Origin: Rotaria sp. Silwood1
Lineage: Eukaryota > Rotifera > Eurotatoria > Philodinida > Philodinidae
Length of the DNA: 64,000 nt
NCBI GenBank assembly: GCA_905250075.1
Contig: CAJNOP010000523.1
Span: 18,449-82,448, forward strand
Reading direction: 5' to 3'
Below, in pieces: positions 51,229-63,617 of the stretch. The stretch's first letter is position 1. Each line of letters begins with the position of its first letter. A program made the position numbers and the translations under genes. The notes under the pieces are model-generated. The model saw nothing but the letters and a program-made list of their open reading frames with translations, made no database searches and was not told where the DNA came from.

Positions 51229-53700
51229 TCAACGCATAATGTAATATATAAACGAGATACAAAAACGAATGAGCAAAAGACAGTGTGTTACAGATATTTT
51301 CGAAAGCTTTTCACAGTTCAATGAAAGTGCTTTCGAGTAGTCATCTATCTCGAAATACACGATGTCCATGTTGTTGGGAAAAGCAGCCAAACCAGGATAA
51401 GGTGAAGGAATTGTATTTGGCTGTTTTTGAAAGCTTTTCACCATTCGATGAAAGTGCTTTCGAGTAGTCATACATTTTGGAATGCATGATACCCATCTTC
51501 TTGTAGAAAGTAGTCAAATCAGCTGCAGCTGAAGGTATCCTTCGATTGTTTTCGAAAGCTTTTCACTGTTCAATGAAAGTGCTCTCGAGTAGTCGTACAT
51601 CTCGGAATGCACGATGTTCCGATGTTGTAGGAAGTAGCCAAATCAGCTGCAGCTGAAGCGACCTTCGGCTATTTTCAAAAGCTTTTCACCATTCAGTGAA
51701 AGTGCTTTCTAGTAGTCAGACATCTTGGAACTCACGATGCTCATGTTGTTGTAAGAAGTAGCCAAATCAGCCGCAACCGAACGTGTCCTTCGACTGTTTT
51801 CAACAACTTTGTAGCGTTTAATGAAAGTGCTTTCGAATAGTCATACATCGTGGAACCCACGATGCTCGCGATGTTGTAGGAAGTAGCCAAATCAGCCATA
51901 GTTGAAGGTGTTCTTCAGCTGTTTTCAAAAGCTTTGTTTCGTTTGATGAAAGCGCTTTCGAGTAGTCATACATTGTGGAATACGCGATGCCTATGTTGTT
52001 GTAGAAAGTAGTCAAATTATCTACAGCTGAAAACATGTATTTTTGATGATTGTAGAGGGTTCTTGGTTCGGTGCAAAGTCACCCTAAGAATAACTCATGC
52101 TGTAGTGCACCAAATTGAAGTTTGAGTTGGAAGCATTCAAATAAGTTGCATTGTGGAAGTTCATTTTTGGGTAGTTTTTAAGAATTTTCTCGCTAGACAC
52201 AAGCAGTTTGAACTGGTTTTCTATGTCGGAATCGAGAATGCAATACTATTGTATGAGGTAGACACATCAGGATTAGTAGGAGAACTAGAAGTTTCATAGT
52301 TTTTAAATGATTTTTGTAAATCATGATTGTGTCTGTTTGTTTTTCTTGACTGTTATTGACACATTGATTCTTATTGTCAGTAGATATATTGTCACCATTA
52401 TTCTTTGTCTGACGGATCAGAACTCCATAAACTTGCTGTATACCTTATTGGTTTGCTTGATTTTAAGAAGCAATAAATTGAGTCGATACCATTTTTCATC
52501 ATCTGAAGGAGTTTTTAGTGGATTAACATCTTCATATGCATGCAGAAGTTTGTAGTAATGCATACCGAGTGCCGAATTTAGATGAAATAGTGAATGATTT
52601 TTCCTTATCGACTTAGTTTCAGCGATGCAGAAAATCATCTGTACTAAGAAGGAAAAATTGCTTTTGTTCGTGAAACAGCTGCAGCTCTTCGTTGAGACGA
52701 AAAATGCTGTTGATTGAGGATCGTCAAGGACTATGGTGACGTAAATACCTATCGAGTCTGAGTTATTATGATCAGTTTCGGCGAAGATAAAATAGATATC
52801 ACGATGTTTAGTTGTCGACAAAAAATTATTTGAGTCAAAGAGTGTAACCTTGCAATTTGTTTGTGCTCAAAATCTGACTTCGAAAGATCTTGACCATTAG
52901 ACATCGTAACATTCATGCTCCTGTTGTGATCATCTAACGCAGGCAATATATCGATGTGGCAATGAAGATCGTCGTTTAAGAAACCTATTTTACTGATGAT
53001 GTCAGCATCCATTGTTCGAAGATCGCAGCTGAACTTTGGATCTATGTAGTGATTGTTATTATATCAGCGATATGGGGACTTATCGTGATAATTATCTTCC
53101 TATTTATCCACGTGCTTTAAGTAATAATTATTGTTCATTAATAATTCGTCGTCATTATCAATAAATTTATTTAATGTGTTGTTTTTTGAAGGTAATTGAT
53201 ATTAATATTTCTTTGATGATTTTGACGTACATAAGCATTGGATGAAAGTAATCTAAGTTCTTGTTCGCTGCACGACCAGTCTAATTTACCTCGGTTATGT
53301 TAGCGGAGTTTGATTTAAGGACTTTACAGATGAATGTAATTTCTTTGAATATCTCCTTGATTTTATTTCACGGTTCATGATGTTTTTGGTTGATAAAAAA
53401 ACCTAAAGCAGCGTTCAGTTAAAACATATTGTGAATGGACGGTACTATACATTGTTCTTACTTAAGACATTCATGATATGGATAATAATTCGTAATTCAT
53501 TGATAGCGTTGAGGACATAAGCACTGTTATCTTCACCAATATTTTTACTCACCCGAATCATCTGAACCTTTTGCTATATGTCGACGTTAGTCCTCTCGTG
53601 CACAGCTGTATCTATTGAGTACTGAGATGTTTGGTTGGCTCTTTTTGCTGACATCAAATTAAGTAGTTGTTGACTTGGTTTTTTTCATAGTAGGTATGAA
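51229..53700 (-). pseudogene. Third ADP-ribosyltransferase/TPR gene, decayed
   Basis: Minus-strand reading begins with the family N-terminal module near 53570-53460 (SKNIGEDNSAYVLNAINELR). A piece at 53012-52900 follows (IISKIGFLNDDLHCHIDILP). The C-terminal half of an ART domain comes next (VTIVLDDPQSTAFF, CSCFTNKSNFSFLVQMIF, 52750-52620). Where active members have an ExE motif this copy reads KSN, so both glutamates are gone. The frame then runs into a linker and the degenerate TPR array. Several stops and frame changes separate the pieces. The architecture (N-module, ART, kinesin-light-chain-like TPRs) is the same as in the plus-strand copies, but the orientation is opposite. Confidence 0.7.
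51300..52036 (-). repeat. Six degenerate kinesin-light-chain-type TPR units, ~125 bp each
   Basis: The word GAAAGTGCTTTCGAGTAGTCAT recurs with small changes, its start moving from 51323 to 51450, 51575, 51698, 51823 and 51948. The step is 123-127 bp, close to the 126 bp of a 42-residue kinesin-light-chain TPR. On the minus strand the first unit reads FYNNIGIAYSTMYDYSKALS, typical of the repeat. Because most steps are not multiples of three, the frame changes almost every unit, so the array no longer encodes one protein. Confidence 0.85.
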
Positions 53701-56244
53701 TATATGGTGTATTTGAAGTTCTAAAAACTATGCTAATGACACCATAATCAAAGTGCCTTATTTTATATAGCATCCATCTCCCTTCTAGATTTTTCTCTCT
53801 CTTTCCTTACTCTTTTTCTTTCTGTTTTTAATTGAATAACACCATTTTTTTCTTTCGCTGTAGTATACCCTGTTACAACAAGCAAGAGAGACGAATGTGG
53901 ATGTTTATCATTGTATTAAAGAACCAAGAGAAAGAAAAAAGCGAAACGTCAATGTGATTGACAATAAATCAAACGATATGTAAAAAGAAAAGAAATCATG
54001 TAATGCTTTTCTACACGGAGAAAGAAACCTTGAAGCCTTTTGATGTACTATGATGAGTAATACTTATGATGGTGAATAGAAAAAGGAGCAGTTTTTATTA
54101 CGAAATACATTATGAATTACACAACTCGATGACATCATATCATTTCACAAATTATATTCAATGGTTTTTTTTACCTTTTCGCTAGTGCATAAATACAGAT
54201 GCACGAAACAATTTGCATAAAAGATTGGTGACTGCTTTCAATTGAATCACTAGATAATTTATTTTAAAGCAAATATTTTGCATTGAAAAAAAAGTATTTG
54301 CGTAGATTTTATTTCGTTCTAAATAGTGTTTTTTTTCTTATTGCTTTAAGACAGCATGTGGTTGATAGAAAATGTGATGTAGTGACATTTACAACAAACC
54401 AACGAAAAAAAAAGTATAATAAAAATATGTTATGGTTGGTGTTACTATTGAACAGAAGAAATTTGAAAAAATCGTTTCCATGCATTTTTTTCTCTGCTCT
54501 TTTAATTCATCTATTCATGTTGATTTTACATGTACGTAAGATAAGTAAAAAATTAAATGAGTTTCTATTGTGGAGAAGTAAGTTCGTTTATAAAATGAAA
54601 AAAAATTTGATTAATCAGCACATTATCTTGTGAATAGATCTATCAATCAGTTTCATTGTTGAGAAAGAGACTTTGAATATTTATCCAATACGTACTCATT
54701 GTTGAAGTGATTTGGTCTAAGCTTTATTAATGTGTACTAGATGTCTTTGTTACTCATTTAACTTTGCAATGGATAAAATTATAATGGTTGATATCCTTCA
54801 TGATGCACGGTAGAAACAGCAATCTATAGAGTTAAATCAAACACATATATTTTACTGCTGCTCTCATATTATTATTGTAAAAGAAGAAAAATAAAAGTAT
54901 AACGTAACTCTTCTCAACTTGATTTCACCGTCATTCTTTTATAAGTGCATCAATAAAGCACCTATCTCGTATATGACTCCTTTTATGTCAGCATATAAAT
55001 GTCAAAGCTACAGAGTATAAATGAATAAGCCAATATTTCGATGCTCAACTATCAGATTTTTGATCATATGTTTGATGAATACTTGTACTAAAAATATTAA
55101 CAGCATAAACTCTCAAGAGAATATTGACGAATAATAAATCATTTTTTTAACTGAATCTTATTTCCTTTTGGTAGATCCTATTCAAATTAGAGAAAGCCTA
55201 AAAGGATTTGTATCCATGAAGCTAGCCTCTAGAATAATGGTCATGTTTTCGCAAATCAAGTTTTCAATTGAACCCAGTTCATTGCGAAAGTATCAGGATT
55301 TTTAATATATCCTTTTCTGAGATAGGAATATTAAAATGAAGTTTCATTTTTTTGATCAGTTGAGTTTTCAATATAAGTATTTAAGAATAGGAAATACTCG
55401 CAAATCTGATACTCTCACAATGAAATGATTCGATTGAGAAGTTTATTTTGCAAAGCTGAACCATGAAATTCGAATGTGGATTTTGAAAATGATCTAAGAA
55501 AAACCATGGTATTGTGTTGCACAACTCACTGAAACAATCATAATAGAAGAAGGAAGATTCATAGATACGAATTCTTTTAGACATTCTCTAGTTTCAATAG
55601 AGCATATCGATTGACGTAAGCCACACCTTAAAAACTATTTATCACTTGATACAACTCATCTGCAAAGATGAAAATCAGAATCTTATGTTCTTTTAGAAAA
55701 TATTCTTAGCCTTTGTCAGAGATACTCTTATTTGAATTTGAACGATGAATCGATAAATTTTGATTAAGTTCATAATTCTTTTTGTACATGTATAAAAAAA
55801 TACACGTTTTTGAACAGAATATTATATTAAACTATAGTATAGCTTTGCTTTCAAAAAAAAAAGAAACTTGCATAGTATATTGTATGAGATAGATTGCAAT
55901 TTGATACATTTACAAAGATTCCAGCCTCGAACAATTAGTTTTTGATAACATGAATAAAAGCGTTTAAAAAACTTCTAATCGAATTGACTTAACATAATCA
56001 TTTTTTTGCTCCTCACCTTAAGTGAAATATCCATTAATCCATTCAATAATGACATCTGAAGAAAAATTTATCCTCATAAAAAAAAAAGATTTTGAAATTT
56101 GCTTGTCATTAATATTATATTTATTGAACAAATAAACTTCAAAAAAGAATCAAGATTATTAATTTAGTGTTAATATTAAAATCTGTTTTCTAATAAAGCA
56201 CAATCGAAAAAATTCACCTAAAATCTAGCACATTAAATCTATCT
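53701..56244. other. Intergenic; nothing recognised
   Basis: AT-rich sequence. A 116-residue plus-strand frame at 54283-54633 is Lys/Leu/Phe-rich without motif and is probably chance. No repeat or RNA gene was seen. Confidence 0.45.
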
Positions 56245-57761
56245 TCATTGAGTTGGAATATTAGGTACACGACCAACATTATCTCGTTTGGCATTAACAA
56301 TATCTGGATATTTATGTGTAAGTTCTTCAGTACCATATACAATTCGATCAATAGCTTCAACACCTAACATCATTGAATGATCTTGATTTGATACTTCATA
56401 TTTCCATGAACCAAATCGACCACGTGAATAAATATTATGTGATTCAAATTCATCAAAAAGTGGTGTACAAAGTTGATCACGACCATAAAATGGTGTTGGA
56501 TAGCCGTATTCTAGTCGAGTATGAAAACGTGATAGAATTTTTGTATCATTATCAATTAATTTTGTATTTTTTAAACCTTGTTCTGTAATAGCAATAATAT
56601 TATCTATATCAACAGGTTTGTCAGGAGATTCTGCAACTTCACACATAAGTGACCATTGTTCACCTGGTTTTGGTACATGATGAGGTGAATAATTTGAAAA
56701 AAGTGTTGCACGATAAAATGGGCAATCATCTTCAGGAAAATACATCCAACATTTTGTAACTAAATGTGCTGGTGGTTGACCTTCAATACCAAAACCTAAT
56801 ATATGACTTGATGAATGACGAAATTGTTTAGATTTATCAAGTAATTCATTACGAGTAATTTTTGTTGTACCTTCAACAATTCGACATAAAATATTCATTG
56901 GCATTGTTGAAACGATAGCATCATAGGATTCTGATGAACCGTCATGAAATGAAATAATTTTTTGTATAACATCAATTTTAGTTACTTTTTTTGAAAATTT
57001 AAGTTTTTCTTGTGGTAATACTTCTGCTAAACGACGCCATATTGCACCTGTACCACCTTTCATTGGAAAACGAAATGTATTATTAGGTCCCCAACCAATT
57101 TCATCTTGACCAAGTATAACATTTTGTATAACACGTGATATATTAACTGTTGCAACACGTTCACCCATCCATTCAACATTCATTTTATCGGGTGTATAAG
57201 CCCAAACTTTAAAATTATATGGACGCATAAATACATCACATAAACCACGACCAAATGATTGTTCCATCCAATCAGCAAATGTAACAGGTTTTGAAAATGT
57301 TGAACGACGACGTTCATTTTCAAGTAGACCATCAATACAAGCAACTATTTCAGATTTTGGTAGACGATGAAGATTTTGTTGTAATGGATACGGAATAAAT
57401 GTACCACGCATCCATACCCATGCTTCACGAATTTTAGAATTCCAATCAGTAGGATTTGGTAATAGGTAATCAAGTAAACGAGTAAAATAAGCATAATGAG
57501 AAAATATAACATGACCACCCATATCCCATAGAAATCCTTTTTCATCAACAACTGTTCGTGCGAGACCACCAGCATTTGGAGATTCTTCGACGAGTACCCA
57601 ATCAACATTGGTATTACCTTTTAATATAAAAAGAAAATTTAATACTTCTTTTTTATAGAAAAATTCTCATTCAAAAAATATGAACCTTGACGTCGAATTT
57701 CTTCAGTACGCCAAGCAGCTCCAAGTCCACATGGACCACCACCAATAATTACAATCTTCAT
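56245..57761 (-). CDS. UDP-galactopyranose mutase (eukaryotic type)
   Basis: A flavoenzyme that interconverts UDP-galactopyranose and UDP-galactofuranose, the donor for galactofuranose glycans; probably cytosolic. Exons 57761-57686 and 57617-56245, with one 68-nt phase-1 intron, give 482 residues, near the ~510 of the Aspergillus enzyme. The start is the only ATG before the dinucleotide-binding loop GGGPCGLGAA (residues ~7-16). Further family landmarks are GGHVIFSHY (flavin/substrate histidine), MRPYNFKVW, WMGERVA (mobile-loop arginine), FRFPMKGGTGAIW, CPFYRATLFSNYSP (substrate Arg and Tyr), GYPTPFYGRD and SRGRFGSWKYEVSNQDHSM near the C-terminus. All expected substrate and FAD residues that I know are present and no lesion was seen. 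The gene is absent from vertebrates but known in fungi, protists, nematodes and some other invertebrates. Confidence 0.93.
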
Positions 57762-57782
57762 GTCTATTGCTGTAGTAATAAC

Positions 57783-57784
57783 CT
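57783..57784 (-). other. Splice acceptor 21 nt before the mutase ATG
   Basis: On the minus strand a run of T followed by AG ends at 57783, and the ATG is at 57761. It would be a 5' UTR intron acceptor or a spliced-leader site, as in the receptor genes. Confidence 0.45.
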
Positions 57785-60700
57785 AAAAAAAAAGTATTGT
57801 TAAAAAATAAATTCAGTATAGAAAGAAAAAGAAAAAAAGTGCAATGCAACGATGCATTACATTGTTACTTCTACTTTCATAAAGCAAGAACAAACAGAAA
57901 GCGCGCTGTCTCCACGTGAATCCAGCGACTAGTTCAAATATACACACACACACTCCGTTTGTCAACAGTAAAAAAAAAAAAGAATAAGAACGTTCTTTTT
58001 TCTTTTACCTTCTTTCGTCAGATTTCTTTTCTTTTTAACACCAAAAAAAAACGTAGGTAACTTATCAGGCTTTTTTCTCCTACATCATTCATAATAAAAA
58101 ATGTATTCAAAAAAAAATAATTGCTATAGTCTTTCGCTCTCAAATTCAAATTGAGGATTGATTTGTTTAACCATTCCTTCTGAAACTATTTTTTATTATT
58201 TGACTATCATACTCGGATGCTTGCTAGAGAACATTATAGATTTCAACTTATCTGTTTCACATTAATATATAATTGACTTATACAAAAAAAATTAATATCT
58301 TTAATGTTTCTCAAACACTTTAATTACCAAGTCTAGAAGTGTTGTTCCCGGTATTGTATTTAATGAAAGTTATGCAATATTATCATCTGCTGCTATATTG
58401 TTATCATCATTATCATTGTCTTTTTCTGTTTTGCTGACTCCCATGTAATCCACTGCATTTTTTCTATTAATTTATGAGCCATTTTAACAAAGAATCATCA
58501 TCAATAAGTATATCGCATTATTTATGAGTGCGTACAATCATTTTTCTGCTTCCTTTCGCTTGTGATCAGAACCAAAATAGAAAAATTCGATGACTACTAC
58601 GATTGTCAGAATTAACGTTCATTGCATTTATAACTAAGCAAACTAGATGGTATTCGAGTTTCGACTCGAATACGAAATGCGGTGCGAAGCACGAATTTCT
58701 CGAATTTTCGAAAAGAGGAATTTCGAATTGAAAGGAATTTATAAAAAAAAATGCTAAAAACAAATCTCTGTTGATATTTTATTGAAGAGATAATTGAAAT
58801 AATAAAAGTAAAATGGCTATTTTAGTTTTTATTGTTCAAAATAAAAAAAAAAAAAAAAACTTGCTCATATCAATTTAAATAAAGATAATCTGTTCGGTTT
58901 TAGTTAAAGGTAACTAGTATTTCTATAGATAGATTTAAATTCTTGGGAGAAGATTTCAAATCGATTGTTTATTAAGTAATCCAGATCGATTATAATAATA
59001 ATATAATCAGAAATCTTTCTCTAACTTTAATTTAAATTGTTAAACCAATCAGTCTTTATTGGTCGTTATCAATATAACATAAATCAATAATTCAAAAATC
59101 AATTTATTTCGTCAGTATTTTTCGATTATATATAATTATCTATTTGAAAACTTCTTTAATATTATTATCATAAAAAAACGTTTTTTTTTAAGGAGTTTTG
59201 TTAATTTCAAGTTTCAATTATAAATCTCAATGTTATCTAATATGATATAAACATTCAGGAATTCTTATAAAATATTAAAACAATTGTCATATTTTTCATT
59301 TATAATAATAAAATGTAGTTTTCTGCAATGTTTTTAAATTCTTTCCGGATGATTTACTTTTGTTTAGTTAAAAACTTGACCTATTCTATAAAGGAAGTCA
59401 CTTTTCACAAAACAAGTAATAAATTTTTTATTAAAATATTTTTCAAAATGTTTCTTATCTCTATATGCTTTAATTAATCAAATACTCGAAAATAGTTTTT
59501 GAAAACTAGAATTTTTTTTATGAAAACTTGCTAAGATTTGTCATTTGTATAATAAAAAGAAAAAATGTTTGAAAATTATCTACTATAGTTAAACGTTAAT
59601 TGAATTTATATTTGCAAATGAGAAGTAGATAATAGATATATATTATGAAATTTATCCCAATAAATTTAACTCGAAATAATTATTATTATAATAAAGATTT
59701 TTTTGCATTTTAACAAAACAATATTGACTATGATTGAATTATGTTTTTTTGATAAATATACAACGGGCAATTGAATTATAGGAAAAATTGATTCGATTTA
59801 CTGATATATAAATGAAAAATGATAGTTTTTGAAAGTAAGAATCATTTATTAAAATAATAAATAAATAATAAATATATATAATATTTAAACGATTTCACTA
59901 GTCATCAATTGAAATCAAAACTAATATATCTGTATTCGAACATATATTTAGTATTTTCATTGAAATATTATTTTTAATTTCGAGAAAATTCTAAGAGAAA
60001 ATCTGTATGAAAGAAAAAAAATCGACTCTGTTTTAAGAAGATCATTTGAAACGAACCAATAGAAATCTTCCTTTAGTTTTCTTTGTTAAAAATACTTTCA
60101 TTTATCATATATTAAATGATTCAGTAATTATTCGTCATCATTATTTTTTTCTAAATTTAATTGAAACAAGACGTTGATTTAATTCAATAATACTCTTTTT
60201 ATTTGTTAATTACACGAAAAACGATATTAAATTTTGGTGAATACTTTATCTTTGTTTTCTTTAAAATATTTAAGAATATTATGGAAGCATTTTCTATTTC
60301 AATTAGAACAATATCAAATAACAAATATTGTTAAACATGAATAAATGAACGTTTAACTTTTAAAGTAAAAAAAATATTTCCGTTAAAAAGAAAGAGCAAC
60401 GAATATAAATCATGATAGTATATATATATATCGTGGTTATTTTGTTTTCGATTTGTTAATTAAAATAATATGTTTAATATTAGAGGTTTCTATTTAGTGT
60501 GTGTCTATCTATCAAGCCAATCTTTGTTGGTTTGACTAATATTATCAATTCAATTTAAAAAAAGAATGAACATTATTCATGATTTTTTTGTGTTTTTTCT
60601 TGTAGATGATGACTGCAATGAACTAAGTTAAACAAATACTTATTCATTCGTCGATTGAATCGATTTGCCAAAAAAAAGACGAACGAAAGACAAAAAACAA

Positions 60701-60907
60701 AACTAAATATACACCAATATAAACATGATGGAATTGTCCTTACAATAATATGTCAATGAACAAACACAGGCATGTATGTTATTGAAAAAGAAATTACAAA
60801 TAAAAACAATTTCAAGTGTATTTTTCAATAGATTTTCATTTGTCTGATTTATTAATCTAAGTTTTTTTTGATTTAAATCAATGTCAATCATTGTTTTTTA
60901 TTATTTT
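57785..60907. other. AT-rich spacer between the mutase and the Rb-like relic
   Basis: No gene was recognised. It contains poly-A/poly-T runs, a short CA repeat near 57940 and a hairpin-forming inverted repeat at 58650-58673. AT content is very high after 58900. Confidence 0.5.
58650..58673. repeat. Perfect 9-bp inverted repeat with 6-nt loop
   Basis: GTATTCGAG, loop TTTCGA, CTCGAATAC. Downstream (58690-58735) further TTCGAA-type words follow (TTTCTCGAATTTTCGAAA). It could form a hairpin or be the end of a small repeat element. No rho-independent terminator role is expected in this eukaryotic setting. Confidence 0.6.
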
Positions 60908-60909
60908 AG
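60908..60909 (+). other. Splice acceptor 17 nt before the Rb-like relic's ATG
   Basis: TTATTATTTTAG ends at 60909 and the ATG is at 60927. The same spacing as before the receptors and the mutase suggests the relic was once an expressed gene. Confidence 0.4.
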
Positions 60910-60926
60910 AAAAAAGAGAAAGCAAA

Positions 60927-62450
60927 ATGTCAAATAATAACGATGAATCAGTTGAAATGTTACATTCAAAATTATCTCTTGATTTAAATATGAATATGGA
61001 AACATAGTTACACGCATGGCGTTGATATGAACATATTCGTAATTATTATGTGTTAGAAGGAGATCAATTACATTGGTTAGCTGTGTCATTATATGTATCA
61101 TGTAGACGATATTCTCATATAACAACATATAATAATAATCCAATATAAATATTACGTTTATTAAAAAGTGGTAATCATTTAGAATTGTTTTTTTTCTTTT
61201 GATAAATTAGATAAATAGGAAGATATGACCAATTTACTTGATTCAATTCGATCAAAAATTGACCAAGTTGAGAATGCATTTAATATATTATCAAATACAT
61301 TTGAAAAAATATACAAAAATATTGATTGATATATTTGGTGAAACTTAATATAAATTAATTTATTTCGATTATCAATATAAAAGAACATCAAATGAAATAA
61401 ATCCTAAATTAAATACAAAAAAATTAATTAGATAAATGTTCACCTTAAGATTCATATTCATTTATTTCGACAATACATGTATTAACCAGAACAGTTTATC
61501 CATCAACTATAAATGATCTTATTGTTTCGTTTCATTTACGTATTCCTTCTTTTTTTATTTATGATTATGCTAAATTAGCGAAATTAGATTATTTAGTTAA
61601 AGATAAACATTTATTATAACAACGTTTTTATTTATATTCATTATATGTATATGTCATTTTAATCGACATTGTTTTGTCTCAGTTAACGATTAAGTATCAT
61701 ATGTACTTTTTTTTTCAATTTATTTTGTTTCTCACTTCTTATCAAATTAAGATTTCACAAGAGTTTTTTTTTTTTTTTATTTTATTTAAACTTAAAAAGT
61801 TTTATGTTTCTATATAAAACATACTTTATTTTAAAATACTTGTTAAAATTCTTTAATATAAAAATCGATTTTATTTAATATATTTAGATCATTTTTATTC
61901 GAAAAAAAACATTTGAGATAAATATGAGACATTCAATTTTATTTGCTCGATATAGATTTAAATTAAATTATATGTTTTATTTAGAGTTTTATAAATCTAT
62001 TATTAAATAAAAACGGTTTCGAATGTTTATTTTCGAATATGTTTCGATCGTTTAGGAAAATTAAAAAAAAATTGGTTTTCTTAATATTATTATTAATCGA
62101 TGAAAATGTAAATAATCGATATATGATTAACGATCATTTGAAATATTAATTGACAATTCAATCGTTCTCAATTCAAATCGTTTAAATGATTTATAGTCAT
62201 AACTGTGAACAATCGATTTATCATCATTTGTAAGTGATGTAATTAAGAGTAGGATTTGCAACTAATGATTATATTCATATTTAAATATGTTGTCGATATA
62301 TAGATTTAAAAATATATTAAATCTGATTATAATTATCATGAATGCGATGGTTTTGCATTTATAAAATGAGGACATGTTGATTGAATGTCTTATGGTGTTA
62401 AATTACATAAAGCAAGGAGCAATTTTTATAAACATTTTATATCACAATAT
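60927..62450 (+). pseudogene. Retinoblastoma/p107-like pocket-protein relic (5' part)
   Basis: Pocket proteins bind E2F and restrain the cell cycle. From the ATG at 60927 the frame gives ESVEMLHSKLSLDLNM and then EHIRNYYVLEGDQLHWLAV, SLYVSCRRY and ILRLLKSGN. After a frame change come FFDKLDK, EDMTNLLDSIRSKIDQVEN and NILSNTFEKIYKN. This matches, in order, the N-terminal region of p107/p130 (IRxxYxLEGExxHWLAxSLYVACR; LxxFFxKMxKWxDM). At least four stops (TAG, TGA, TAA, TAG) and frame changes interrupt it. Further weak matches (MSYGVKLHKARSNFYKHFI, about 62390-62450) fit the spacer after the N-domain. The pocket A/B boxes were not found. It is non-functional. Confidence 0.82.
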
Positions 62451-63617
62451 TAATGAAGGAAAAAATGTTTCTTAAACTTTTTTTATTTAAATTAAATAAA
62501 TTCTTTGTTTTTAGATATTGAACCATTATTTCCAACATATTTTACGTAAATAGAAGAAAAAAAAGATTGCGAACTCAATTGATTTAAATGATTTTACAAG
62601 AACGAGAAAATTTTACAATTTAGTATTATTTATCAAAATGAACGACGATTCAAAATTTATGGTAATTTGAATTTCTTATCAATCAATTTCCTTTTTTTAT
62701 TTCAGTTCTATTACATGAATGTTTTACGTTGATAAATTATTTGTCAGATGATACTTCACAATATGGTATGAGATATTTATATCGTTGACAATTAACATAA
62801 TGTTTTTTTAGATTCAATACACAATGCAATTAATGTGCTTTAAAAGGTTTTCATCTTTTTATTAAGAATTTTATTTTTAAAATTCTTTTTTTAAAAGAGT
62901 TCTTATAAAAACGTTGGTGAATATGAAAGAATTCAGATGAAATATAATTACGTTTATTTCAATATTGTTTAAATGGATATGATTTTTTTTATTCTTGTAT
63001 TCACGATAATAAATATTGAATCTATATTATCAAAGATAAAACCATTTCAAAGACAACGAATAAGCGTGTTTATTATCGATTATGTAATATGTTTCGGTTG
63101 AAAATATTTGACTCTACTAGAATTAGTTTGTTTTCGTTATTAATGTATAGAGCAAGGTTGTGTTGATCAGCTGATAAAAGTCGAAAGCAAAATGAAAAGC
63201 GGGCATAGCAAAATTCAGGGCGCTGTGTATCAATATTTCCATTTTCTTTACGGTTAATTTTTGTTTTTTGTATTTATTTAATTCTAGTATGAATAGTATT
63301 GTTTCATTTTTTTTTTTCGAACTGAAAATTTAGAATACTATAGTTGTGCAGTTATAATATTCAATTCATTGATTGATTTAATTTTATTTAATACAATTAA
63401 GTTATCAATTTTATACATATAAAGTTTTAACACAATGTAGAAAAAGATTAAGTTTATGCTAATTGAATTAATGAAGTTGGTCGTTGTAAATATATTGATT
63501 TTGTATGAAGAGAAGATGTTGCATGATTTTCTATTTTTCTTTTAAAGCTTCACGAAACAAGTTAGTTCTAACACATAATAAAAAAAATTAAGAAATAAAC
63601 AAAATAAAAAATTTGTT
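62451..63617. other. AT-rich stretch after the relic; nothing firm
   Basis: Pieces such as DIEPLFPTYFT (about 62517) may be more of the Rb-like relic, but I cannot align them. No other gene was recognised. Confidence 0.4.

Noticed and set aside
54283..54633. 116-residue Lys/Leu/Phe-rich open frame as a membrane protein gene
   Set aside because: No domain or conserved pattern; probably chance in AT-rich sequence.
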